From Gammaproteobacteria bacterium (GTDB taxonomy: Bacteria > Pseudomonadota > Gammaproteobacteria > Competibacterales > Competibacteraceae), in assembly GCA_020047885.1 (NCBI GenBank), contig JAIFNF010000215.1, forward strand, positions 1-20,003: a DNA stretch of 20,003 nt, in the 5' to 3' direction. Below, one piece after another: positions 7,210 through 15,387 of the stretch; position 1 is the stretch's first letter, and every line of letters starts with the position of its first letter. Both the position numbers and the translations under genes were made by a program. The notes beneath the pieces were generated by a model, which had not been told where the DNA came from, did no database searches, and worked only from the letters and a program-made list of their open reading frames with translations.

Positions 7210-8463
7210 TCAATTCCGCAACACACATGTCCAGGTTGGCGCATCAGCTACATGCCGCAATCCGCCGACCGGTAAACCGACCCAGCCCCAGGCCGTCAGC
7301 GGCGCGGCGTACCAAGTCCAATAGTTCAAGATGCGCAGCGGAAAATTTTGATCCCGCAACCAGGGCGTCAGCACTAGGAACACCCCGGCGAAGACCATGA
7401 GGATCGCGCAGGATTCAACGAAAAAGGTTAATTCCGGCACCGATTCCCGGCTCAGTCGCCAGAGTCCCAGCCCCGCCAGCCCCGCCAGCAGCACATTGCC
7501 GCCTTGATAAGCGATGATCTGGCCAGGATTCACCCCCTGATAGAGCGGGCCTAGCCAGGCGTATTGCCAGATGAGCGCCACAACCGCCCCGACCGCCAGC
7601 AGACCGTAGACCCAGGGGGATGCCAATCTGGCGCGTAGTTGGCTCATCAGCGCCGAACCGAGATCGTGACAGCGTAGCGTATGCAGCAGCAGCAGGAACA
7701 TCCCGCCGACAAGCGCGAGCGCCCCGAAAAACGCGCCGACCTGCGGGCCGCGAATGTGGTTGATGCGGATATCCAGCCAGATCAGCGGATACCACCACTG
7801 TGCGCCCAGCGCCAGCGCAGCCGCCAGTCCCGCCAGCAAGGCCGCCAGCGTCCCGTACCCGGAACCCTTTTGGACAAAGCGTCCGGCCCAGAAACCAAAA
7901 ACCAGGAGGGTCAACACCACGAAGCTCAGGGCGTGATAACCAAAGCACAGCGCCCACAGTGCAAAGAAACCCACGCTGCAGCGTCCCCGTATCTGCAAAT
8001 CTTGGTACGCCCGCCAGGCACCGACTATCGCCAGCAACATGCCCAGTTGCTGCGGTCGCCCTTCCAGCCAGGGACCGAGAAAGTAGCTGCTGGCGAACAG
8101 CCACGGCATGCAGCGCCAAGCGGCTGAGGCCTGGCCGAGACTGACGCGGTACAACAGCCAGAGTCCCAGGGGCAGTACGACGCTGCTGTTGAACGCCGCC
8201 ACCGCCACGACCAGTGAACCGGTTTCCCAACCCGTCCAGTGGCGCAACTGCAGGATCAGCGCGGCATAACCCGGTCCCGAGATCGGCCAGACACCGCCAT
8301 TGTCCAGCCAGGCAAAGATTTTCAGATAATTCTGTTCGTCAGCGCCGCAAATCGGATAGCCCAGCCCCCAGCGCATCGAGACCGTCAGCGTTGTGGTCAG
8401 AATTAGCAGGACGGCGAGGGGCGTTAAGGGTTGTAACCGGCGGTCTGACGCTTCGATGTCCAT
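7210..8463 (-). CDS. Polytopic membrane protein of the polysaccharide cluster, possibly GT-C-like
   Basis: A 417-residue integral membrane protein with about 10-11 hydrophobic helices over its whole length. After the first helix comes a periplasm-like loop with RWGLGYPICGADEQNYLK. An acidic pair just after helix 1 (here D-E in GADEQ) is a feature of GT-C lipid-dependent glycosyltransferases. A later helix region carries LEGRPQQLGMLLA. No known family signature is certain; it could be a GT-C transferase, a flippase-like accessory or an unassigned polysaccharide protein. The ATG at 8463 follows the GT2 stop by 8 bases, and it is the last gene of the cluster before the tRNA. Cytoplasmic membrane location is secure; enzymatic role is speculative. 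Confidence 0.65.
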   Translation of the reverse strand: MDIEASDRRLQPLTPLAVLLILTTTLTVSMRWGLGYPICGADEQNYLKIFAWLDNGGVWPISGPGYAALILQLRHWTGWETGSLVVAVAAFNSSVVLPLGLWLLYRVSLGQASAAWRCMPWLFASSYFLGPWLEGRPQQLGMLLAIVGAWRAYQDLQIRGRCSVGFFALWALCFGYHALSFVVLTLLVFGFWAGRFVQKGSGYGTLAALLAGLAAALALGAQWWYPLIWLDIRINHIRGPQVGAFFGALALVGGMFLLLLHTLRCHDLGSALMSQLRARLASPWVYGLLAVGAVVALIWQYAWLGPLYQGVNPGQIIAYQGGNVLLAGLAGLGLWRLSRESVPELTFFVESCAILMVFAGVFLVLTPWLRDQNFPLRILNYWTWYAAPLTAWGWVGLPVGGLRHVADAPTWTCVLRN

Positions 8464-8471
8464 ATCGGTTC

Positions 8472-9476
8472 TCAGTACAAATCGCGTAAGGCACCCAGCG
8501 CATAACCCCGTTCGTAAAACAGCCGACTGATCTTTTGCGCAACCTCACGCGGCGGAATGTGCCGCTGTTGCTGAATCGGCTGGCGTTTACGGCGCATGGC
8601 CGGGAGACCCCGCAGGAAATCCCGGTACAGCCGGAACACCACGCCCAGTTTCCCCTTGATCGTATAGCGCAGCAGGATGGCGATGTGCAGCACCAGCATC
8701 CAGAACAGATTCTGCAGCACAAACCGGGTCGGCACATCCTTGACGAGCGTGAACAGGGAATTGCGAATGCCGTGGTAGAGGACAAAATCGCTGTTCGGGC
8801 CGCCGCTGGAGATGGAACCCTTGTGATAGACCAGAGCGTCTTCCGCGTAAGCCGCCCGATAGCCCAGCAGCACCGCCCGCCAGGCCAGATCGGTGTCTTC
8901 GGCGTAGCAGAAGAACTGCTCATCAAAGTATTCGCCGGAGGTCAGATAAACTTGACGCAACAGGTCAGCGGTATACAGCGCACAGTTGCCGCTGGGACCC
9001 AACAGCGGATCATCCGGCGATTTGCGATTGGACGCCAAACCGCACTTGTAGAACGTAATTCCCAGATTATCCACCTGCTCGCGGTCGGCGTATTTCATCA
9101 CCCGCGCTGCCACCATCTCCACGCGCCGGGTTCGGTCGATCCGCGCCAGCATCCGTTCGAGAAAATCCGGTTCCACCACCGCATCATTGTTCAGCAACAG
9201 GAAAAATTCATAACGGCCGCTCGGTACCCACTGGGCAAATAGCCGGTTGTGCCCGCCAGTGAATCCATAATTTTCCGGAAAGGCGGTGAAGTTGATCCGT
9301 TCGGGATGGCTGGCGACATACGCGCTTAACTGGGCGACATCCGCCGCGCCAGAGCCATTATCGACTAGAAAAATGTCAAAGGCCGGCCCCGTCACTCGTA
9401 GCAGCGCATCCAGACACTCCACGGTGTCAGCGGCGCGGCGGTAATTGATGACGATGACGGCAATCGTGGCGGTCAT
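8472..9476 (-). CDS. GT2 family glycosyltransferase (rhamnosyltransferase-like)
   Basis: A 334-residue GT-A enzyme. It begins IAVIVINYRRAADTVECLDAL and has FLVDNGS (nucleotide-binding Asp), PENYGFTGGHNR (the conserved NxGF..xxN segment), LLLNNDAVVEPDF (DXD-type metal site) and CYAEDTDLAWRAVLLG (catalytic ED). The order is typical of WbbL-like rhamnosyl and related transferases that extend lipid-linked glycans on the cytoplasmic face. A C-terminal hydrophobic stretch (FWMLVLHIAILLRY) probably anchors it. The ATG overlaps the preceding stop by 4 bases (ATGA), so it is coupled to the broken GT2-GT4 gene upstream. The sugar donor cannot be read from the sequence. Confidence 0.9.
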   Translation of the reverse strand: MTATIAVIVINYRRAADTVECLDALLRVTGPAFDIFLVDNGSGAADVAQLSAYVASHPERINFTAFPENYGFTGGHNRLFAQWVPSGRYEFFLLLNNDAVVEPDFLERMLARIDRTRRVEMVAARVMKYADREQVDNLGITFYKCGLASNRKSPDDPLLGPSGNCALYTADLLRQVYLTSGEYFDEQFFCYAEDTDLAWRAVLLGYRAAYAEDALVYHKGSISSGGPNSDFVLYHGIRNSLFTLVKDVPTRFVLQNLFWMLVLHIAILLRYTIKGKLGVVFRLYRDFLRGLPAMRRKRQPIQQQRHIPPREVAQKISRLFYERGYALGALRDLY

Positions 9477-11534
9477 GCCGGTGTCTCGTTCGCCAGGATG
9501 CGCTCGATCCAGGCCAGGGTTGCTTGCGCTTCCTGGCGATGGCCGAAGCGAGCCGCCGTGGCGAATCCCGCAGTGACCAGTCGTTGACGCAGCGCCGGTT
9601 CATCAAGCAGACGTTCAATCGCCGCAGCCATGGCGTCCGGCTGACCAGGGGGGACCAGCAGCGCATTCTCCTCATGCCGGGCGTATTCCTGCACCCCGCC
9701 CAAATCGGTGAGCACACTGGCGGCACCACAGGCCATGGCTTCGAGAGCGCAGCGCCCGAACCCTTGAAATTCCGATCCATCTAGGAAAATATCGGCTTCC
9801 GAATACAGTTCAGCCAACCGCTGCTGGCGGATCACCAGTCCCTCATTGCGAAACGGGAAGGGAATCGCTTGCCGGTCGAGGAACCGGTCGCCAAACAGGA
9901 CGATATCGACCTCCGGGCGAGCCTGTTTGACTTGAGCCAATGCTGCGATGGTCGCCGGAAAGCCACGCCGGGGGGTGCCGGGTCGAGCCATGGCCAGGAT
10001 GACCGGGTGTGAACCGTGCGGAAGTGCACGGGGATAGAACTGGCCGAGATCCATGCCGAGAGGAATTTTATCGCTGGCGTACCCCTCCCCGGCCAGCCGC
10101 GCGCCCAGCCAGTCGGACATGACGATCCGGTGGGGTATCTGTCGGTAGGTTCTTTTGACCTGTTCCCGCTGGTCGGCTGCCGACTCGGGGAAAAACCAGG
10201 GTTCGTAGTCCTGAATCAGATAGCCGGTCGCGCGGGTTCGACCCTGATGCCTGAGCTGCTCAACCCAGTCGGCCGTGTTCCAGTGCGTGGCGAAGATCAT
10301 GTCGCTGTCGGGACATTCCGCCAGCAACTCGGCGACGTTGCGGTAAATCAGCGGTTGGGTGTACAGCGGTCGCCAGTCGTGAATCAGAGGATCTTCATAC
10401 AGCGCCGCCACCCGCGCCTCAACGCCCAGCCGGATCAATGCATTCACCAGTTGCAGGATGGACAACACCCCACCGGCCACCACCAGCCGATCCAGAACAT
10501 AGAGGACGCGCAACCGTCCCGGCGGGGTCAGCGTTTGCGTGAGGCGGCGGCGTGGGCAGGGTCGGCGGTGGGTCAGAACCGTGAGCGCTTGCCGCATGGC
10601 AATCCGGCCTAGTCGGTGCAGCGACCGCGCTCCCCGCCATTCAGCCAGCCCTTCGCGGGCAGCCTGCCACAGAGCCGGCTGCGGATCCCAGCGGGTCGGC
10701 AGCGTGAACAGTTTGCGCGTGGGTTGCAGCGGATGAGCCTGTTGGAACGCCCGGAACTGGCGGCGATATTCCGCCCCCCAGCGCTGATCGAAGAGGCGCC
10801 GGTTGCGCAGATAACGTTCCCGGCTATCGTGGAACGAGCCGCCGCCCCGGTGGTAAACGTAGACATCCTCAGCGACGACCGTGCGGAAATCGGCGGCGAT
10901 CAGGCGCATGCACAGATCGGATTCTTCGCAGTAACCGTGGCCATAGGCGGGATCGAAGCATCCGACCTGATCCAGCGCCCGGCGACGCAGCAGCAGGCAG
11001 AAACCAACCCCGGTGACCACGTCATGGCATTGCCCGCGCCGCTCGACGCCGAGGTACTCGTTCATGGCCAGATAGCTGATGCCAGGAGCCATGGGCAGGT
11101 CGATATTGTCGGCGCGGTTGGTGAGCGGATTGACCGCCGCGATGCGTGGATCGCTCTCAGCACAGGCCAGCAGGCGCTCCAGCCAGCCCGGCGTGACCAG
11201 GACGTCGCTGTTCAGCAGCAGGATGTAGTCAGAGGGTAGACTCCCTCCCTCCGTGCGCAGATCAACCGTGGAACTCCCTCCCCTCTCGTGGGGGAGGGCT
11301 GGGGTGGGGGGGAAGGCCAGAGGCTCAGCCAGCGCCCGGTTGCAGGTCGCGCGTCATCCACGGATGCACCGCCGCTTGATCGCGCAGCCAGGCCGCCGTG
11401 ACAGCATCGCTGGCGTCATCCACGACCCGCAGCCGACTGGCGCAGCGCGGCGTATGCGCCAGCACGGCGTCCAGACCATCGCGCAACAGGCTCAGGCCGT
11501 TATGGACAGGCAGGATGATCTCGGTCGTCGGCAT
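9473..11534 (-). pseudogene. GT2-GT4 bifunctional glycosyltransferase, N-terminal GT2 domain broken
   Basis: The gene starts at ATG 11534, abutting the previous stop, with MPTTEIILPVHNGLSLL and VVDDASDAVTAAWL, a GT2 start. This frame ends at TGA 11325. In another frame the protein resumes CNRALAE (about 11340 down), crosses a repeat insertion, then continues DYILLLNSDVLVTPGWLERLL, GVGFCLLLRR and GYCEESDLCMRL. A linker and a complete GT4 domain follow (RVLYVLDRLVVAGGV, then EFQGFGRCALEAMACG). The NxGF-type segment expected between DDAS and NRALAE is absent, so this looks like a real frameshifting deletion near 11342-11350 rather than a single-base read error. An ORF from ATG 11092 (539 residues) could still make the GT4 half. 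The following GT2 is coupled by ATGA to its end. Confidence 0.75.
11234..11320. repeat. REP/RPE-like palindromic element inserted in frame in a glycosyltransferase gene
   Basis: About 87 bases, G/C-skewed, with a perfect 8-bp palindrome CCCTCCCC (11276-11283) / GGGGAGGG (11291-11298), a 7-base loop and a GGCTGGGGTGGGGGG flank. A second partial copy of the CTCCCTCC arm lies at 11241-11249. In the resumed GT2 frame it reads through without a stop as PTPALPHERGGSS and TEGGSLP, splitting NRALAE from SDYILLLNSD. This is foreign to the fold. It resembles the purine/pyrimidine-skewed palindromic repeats scattered in many proteobacterial genomes. Confidence 0.75.
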
Positions 11535-14500
11535 TTACAGCATTCCGAAGTCGTCGCGATCCAGTGGTAGATTAGGGTTGTAATAGGGATCACCGTTTTG
11601 CAGGATGGCCGCGTGCCGTTTCCGCATGTAGGCGATTTCCCGAATAAAACGCTGTTGCTTCTCCGGGGTGTCTTCATAACCCCGCGTCCTGGATTCGTGG
11701 TGATACAACTCGCAGTACGGCGTAAAGACGTTCAGGTAGCCTTCCTCACGCAGGCGCAGGCAAAAATCGACATCGTTGAACGCGACCGCCAGATGCTGTT
11801 CATCCAGGCCGTCGACCGTGACGTAGAGGGATTTTTTGACCATCAGACAGGCCGCAGTCACCGCGCTCAGGTTCTGAATCAGGCTTAGCCGGGTGAAATA
11901 GCCGGGATGATGGCGCGGGAAATTTTTGTGGGCATGACCCGCGATGCCGCCAACCCCGACGATGACCCCGCCGTGTTGCACGGTATCATCCGGGTAATGC
12001 AGCTTGGCACCGACCGCCCCGACCTCGGGCCGCTGCGAGTGTTCCAGCAGCGCTTCCAGCCAGTCGGGGGTGATGACCGTCATATCGTTGTTCAATAGCA
12101 GCAGATGTTCACCCACAGCTTCAGCAGCGGCGAAGTTATTGATAGCGGCATAATTGAAGGGCTGATCGTAGCGCAGAAAGCGGAGGCGCCGGTCGCCGGC
12201 CGCGTAATGCGCCATCACTGCAAACGTTTCCGGTTCAACGCTGTGATTGGAAATGCCCAGCAACTCGAACTGCGGATAGGTGGTTTTTTCGAGAATTGAA
12301 TCCAGGCACAGCCGCAGCAAATCCGGCTGGTCGCGGAAGGGGATGATGATGCTGATCAGCGGCTGACCCTGGAGGGTTCGCTGAACCCGGTAGGTGCCGG
12401 GATAGTGACCGGGCAGCGCCTTCCCGGCGATCCCGCGGCGTTGCAGCGCCTCCTCAACCGCCCGGCGTCCGGCGTCCCAGGCGTGGTTTTTACTGTCATA
12501 GCGGGCGGCGGTGGAACCGGGGATCATCCGCCAGTGATAGAGCACCCGGGGGATATGATGCACCCGGTCAGCGTGCTCCAGCGCTCGCAGCACCAGATCG
12601 TGATCCTGGGAACCTTCAAATCCGCTCCGTACATAATCGCCATCGGCTGCCGTCCGATCCAGCAAGGTTTTGCGATAGACGCTCAGATGGCAGATATAGT
12701 TGGTGGACAGGATCAGATCCGGGGAATAGTCGGGCTTAAAATGCGGCTCCAGGTGGTAGCCTTCCAGCGACAGCTTGTCTTCGTCGGAATAGATCAGATC
12801 AGGATTGTGGTCATTGACGGCTTTGACAACGTGATACAGCGCATCCACGGTCAACTCGTCATCGTGATCCAGAAACGCCGCATACTCGCCGGTTGCCAGC
12901 GCCAGTGCGGCATTCGATGCGCCGGCAATGCCCTGGTTGCCCGACAGAAAGACGATCCTGAACCGGGCATCCTGGAGTTTGCCCTGTTGCATTTCCCATT
13001 GCCGCAGAGTTGCCAACGTATCCTGACGGGTAGAGCCGTCATCGGCGATGCACAGCTCCCAGTGCGGATAAATCTGCTGCATCACCGACTGAATCGCCGC
13101 ATCCAGCCAGCGCGATTCGACATTGTAGACCGGCATGATGATCGAGATCAGCGGACGCCGCGCCCAGCGGGCGATGTCCAGGCGGGCCTGTTGCGGATTG
13201 ACCGCCTCGGGGTACATGCCATTCCTGAACGGTAAATCAGGAATATGCAGCCGGGATCCGCTGGCGATTTCCTCACGCCCGCGCAATTCGAAATGTTCAC
13301 GTCCGCTACGGAACTCGCTGCGGTCGACAGCCGCCCGGACATCCGGGTACTGCGCCAGATAGGCCGCTTCATCAAACGTATCGCTGTCGATGGCGGATCC
13401 CTGACCCCTGACACTTAACCCCTCGCCAGTCGCTACCCGCCGCCGCCAGGCCTGGTAATTCCGGGCGATGTGGGCGATGTGATCCTGCACCAGGAAGGTT
13501 CGGGGTAACAGGCCCAGTTTGCGCCCGGTCTCCGCGATGGCGAAGCCGGTGCGCCAGGTCAGCGAGGCGAACGCTAACTGCGTGTCATGATGCAGTACTT
13601 CAAACAACCGCGTTAGCGACTGAAGGTCGGCCGCGTTTTTGTGCAGCAGCGTGTCCTGTTGCTGGATGAGGGCTTCCTGTTGCTGGATGAGGGCTTCCTG
13701 TTGCTGGATGCGGGACTGCCCGTCGGCCAGTTGTTTCCAGACATCGCCGAGGCCGGTATCGCGCTGGCGCAGTTCGCCTAGTTCCTGCAGCAGCGCTTCG
13801 TAACCGCTCAAGTGCTCCAACTGGCCGGGATCATCTTCAAGCAGATCCGGATCGAGGTCTGCGAGTCGGGAGTCGCGCAATGTTTCCCACAGGCGCCGTT
13901 GCCGAGGGGTTAGCCATTGGGCGTCCTCCTCGTCAACCCGGTGGTGTTGCAGGTCGCTGGTCAGAAAATCCTGAATGGCCGATGCATCCGGTAGATGCAG
14001 GTTGGGCATCCCGCTGGTGCCGAGATGGTCGTACAACATCTGAACAGTTGCCGCGGGTTGCGCCATCAACGCTTCATAGCTGATCGCGAATCGCGGCAGA
14101 CCCGCTGAGGCGCGCAGGGCGCAGGCCATGTAATGTTCCCAGAGCGCCAGGCCAAAATGCAGCGGGAAATCATCCCGTTTCGCCAGCGATTGCGCCGTAG
14201 CGAGCGGATGACGGACGATATGGACACAGACCGGGGTCTTCAGCAGTGGCCGCCAGAGTGGTAGTAGCAGACACAGCCGCGGATCTTTCATCACCCAGAC
14301 CGGATGCGCGTCCAGATCGTCCAGAATCAGCCCGGCGCGTTGCCGGAACGTCTCGTGGAGTTCGGGATCGATGCGGGTCAGGTCGATACGGGAGGTCAGA
14401 TGCCAGTCGGCACCCAGTCGGTCCAGCAGCCATTCATGCAATTTGAGAAGATCAATGCGTTCCCAGTACCCCCTGGGATTGTCCAGGGTCGCCGGCAGGA

Positions 14501-14597
14501 GCTGTTCCTCGGGCGCCAGATAAGCGCCCATCAGGTTGATCAGCCGGGTAATGGCTGAAGTACCCGCGCGGTGCATACCGAGAACGATGATTTGCAT
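11535..14597 (-). CDS. Sulfotransferase-GT2-GT2 multidomain protein
   Basis: A 1020-residue protein. Residues 1-255 resemble a PAPS-dependent sulfotransferase: the 5'-phosphosulfate loop GMHRAGTSAITRL is at 7-19, DNPRGYWE follows, and VRHPLATAQSL is the 3'-phosphate site. Residues 285-325 are a Gln-rich coiled coil made partly of IQQQEAL repeats. Around residue 407 is an FDEAAYLAQYPDVRAAV motif seen in several bacterial surface-glycan proteins. GT2 domain one (about 480-720) has ISIIMPVYN, ADDGST, LDHDDEL and YSDEDKL. GT2 domain two (about 745-1000) has ISIIIPFRDQ, LLLNNDM and FNDVDFCLRL. The ATG at 14597 was chosen because MQIIVLGMHRAGTS begins the fold; 42 upstream codons to ATG 14723 would be Pro-rich and repeat-derived. 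It lies 4 bases after wzt. It would sulfate and elongate the exported glycan in the cytoplasm. Confidence 0.88.
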   Translation of the reverse strand: MQIIVLGMHRAGTSAITRLINLMGAYLAPEEQLLPATLDNPRGYWERIDLLKLHEWLLDRLGADWHLTSRIDLTRIDPELHETFRQRAGLILDDLDAHPVWVMKDPRLCLLLPLWRPLLKTPVCVHIVRHPLATAQSLAKRDDFPLHFGLALWEHYMACALRASAGLPRFAISYEALMAQPAATVQMLYDHLGTSGMPNLHLPDASAIQDFLTSDLQHHRVDEEDAQWLTPRQRRLWETLRDSRLADLDPDLLEDDPGQLEHLSGYEALLQELGELRQRDTGLGDVWKQLADGQSRIQQQEALIQQQEALIQQQDTLLHKNAADLQSLTRLFEVLHHDTQLAFASLTWRTGFAIAETGRKLGLLPRTFLVQDHIAHIARNYQAWRRRVATGEGLSVRGQGSAIDSDTFDEAAYLAQYPDVRAAVDRSEFRSGREHFELRGREEIASGSRLHIPDLPFRNGMYPEAVNPQQARLDIARWARRPLISIIMPVYNVESRWLDAAIQSVMQQIYPHWELCIADDGSTRQDTLATLRQWEMQQGKLQDARFRIVFLSGNQGIAGASNAALALATGEYAAFLDHDDELTVDALYHVVKAVNDHNPDLIYSDEDKLSLEGYHLEPHFKPDYSPDLILSTNYICHLSVYRKTLLDRTAADGDYVRSGFEGSQDHDLVLRALEHADRVHHIPRVLYHWRMIPGSTAARYDSKNHAWDAGRRAVEEALQRRGIAGKALPGHYPGTYRVQRTLQGQPLISIIIPFRDQPDLLRLCLDSILEKTTYPQFELLGISNHSVEPETFAVMAHYAAGDRRLRFLRYDQPFNYAAINNFAAAEAVGEHLLLLNNDMTVITPDWLEALLEHSQRPEVGAVGAKLHYPDDTVQHGGVIVGVGGIAGHAHKNFPRHHPGYFTRLSLIQNLSAVTAACLMVKKSLYVTVDGLDEQHLAVAFNDVDFCLRLREEGYLNVFTPYCELYHHESRTRGYEDTPEKQQRFIREIAYMRKRHAAILQNGDPYYNPNLPLDRDDFGML
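13655..13717 (-). repeat. 21-bp tandem repeat (about 3 copies) encoding IQQQEAL
   Basis: Two identical 21-base units (13655-13675 and 13676-13696) and a third degenerate one (13697-13717). They encode heptads in the coiled coil at about residues 294-314 of the sulfotransferase-GT2 protein. Because the unit is seven codons, slippage changes coiled-coil length without breaking frame. Confidence 0.9.
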
Positions 14598-14601
14598 GAT
14601 T

Positions 14602-15387
14602 TCAGGATTCGGGGTTCGGGGTTCGGGATTTAGGGGGTCGGGGTTTCGGGGCTTCGTACTGGGCGATGATGGCGTCGACGGAGCCGATTTGGCGAATCGC
14701 GCCATGCTCCAGCCAGAGGGCACGCTGGCACAGCGCCTTGAGCGAGGTCAGGCTGTGCGAGACCACCAGGATGGTTGAACCGCTGTTCCGAAATTCACGG
14801 ATGCGTGCCGCTGATTTCTGCTGGAACTCCGCATCGCCGACCGCCAGTACTTCGTCGATGATCAGGATTTCCGGACGCACATCGGTCGCTACCGCAAAGC
14901 CCAGTCGTGCCACCATGCCGCTAGAATAGGTGCGCACCGGGGCATCAATGAAGTCGCCGATGCCGGAGAAGTCCACTATGCGCTCCAGCCGATGCGCCAT
15001 TTCCCGACGGCTGAAGCCCAGCACCGCGCCGTTGAGAAACACATTTTCGCGCCCGGTCATTTCGTAGTCGAAACCGGCTCCCAGTTCCAGCAGCGGTGCC
15101 ACCCGTCCGTTTAACCGCACCCGACCCTGGGTCGGGCGGATCACCCGGGCGATCACTTTCAGCAGGGTACTCTTGCCGGCACCGTTGGGACCAATGATGC
15201 CCACGGTGTCCCCTTGGTCAATGACAAAGCTGACGTCGTTGAGCGCGTGGAAATCGGTATAGCGGACGCCGCGCTGTTTCAGCCAGCGAATCGCGTATTC
15301 CTGAAAGGTCGGAATCCGCTCATGGGGGATGCGGAACCGAACCGTCACGTTATCCAACTGGATCATCGGGGGGGTGCTCATACCCAT
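14602..15387 (-). CDS. wzt: Polysaccharide ABC exporter ATP-binding subunit (Wzt-like, short form)
   Basis: A 261-residue ATPase. After MIQLDNVTVRFRIP it has the long N-terminal loop with FHALNDVSF typical of Wzt/KpsT. Walker A GPNGAGKST is at about 66-74, LLELGAGFDYEMTGREN is the family-specific Q-loop region, YSSGMVARLGFA the signature, ILIIDEVLAVGD Walker B, and VVSHS the switch His. There is no C-terminal carbohydrate-binding domain, so substrate choice probably does not rely on a terminal cap. The ATG at 15387 shares a base with the wzm stop (TGATG); GTG 15390 and ATG 15378 are alternatives. The last residues (PKPRPPKSRTPNPES) are encoded by a short CCCGAACC-type repeat. It powers Wzm for export across the inner membrane. 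Confidence 0.93.
   Translation of the reverse strand: MGMSTPPMIQLDNVTVRFRIPHERIPTFQEYAIRWLKQRGVRYTDFHALNDVSFVIDQGDTVGIIGPNGAGKSTLLKVIARVIRPTQGRVRLNGRVAPLLELGAGFDYEMTGRENVFLNGAVLGFSRREMAHRLERIVDFSGIGDFIDAPVRTYSSGMVARLGFAVATDVRPEILIIDEVLAVGDAEFQQKSAARIREFRNSGSTILVVSHSLTSLKALCQRALWLEHGAIRQIGSVDAIIAQYEAPKPRPPKSRTPNPES
14605..14652. repeat. Short degenerate GGTTCGGG repeat at the wzt 3' end
   Basis: Reiterations of ggggttcggg and variants lie across the end of wzt and the start region of the sulfotransferase gene. On the minus strand they give Pro-rich, stop-free codons in more than one frame, which artificially extends the next gene's open frame upstream to ATG 14723. Confidence 0.7.

Noticed and set aside
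7415..8230. 271-codon minus-strand frame inside the membrane-protein gene
   Set aside because: It overlaps in another frame; the membrane-protein frame has coherent hydrophobic helices and good operon spacing.
13385..13425. Possible repeat insertion (ctgacccctgacactt) in the sulfotransferase-GT2 gene
   Set aside because: Only a short resemblance to dispersed repeats, in an interdomain linker with no clear arms or target duplication.
14598..14723. N-terminal extension of the sulfotransferase gene to ATG 14723
   Set aside because: The extra 42 residues are Pro-rich and encoded by the end of wzt and a short repeat; the fold begins at MQIIVLGMHRAGTS.
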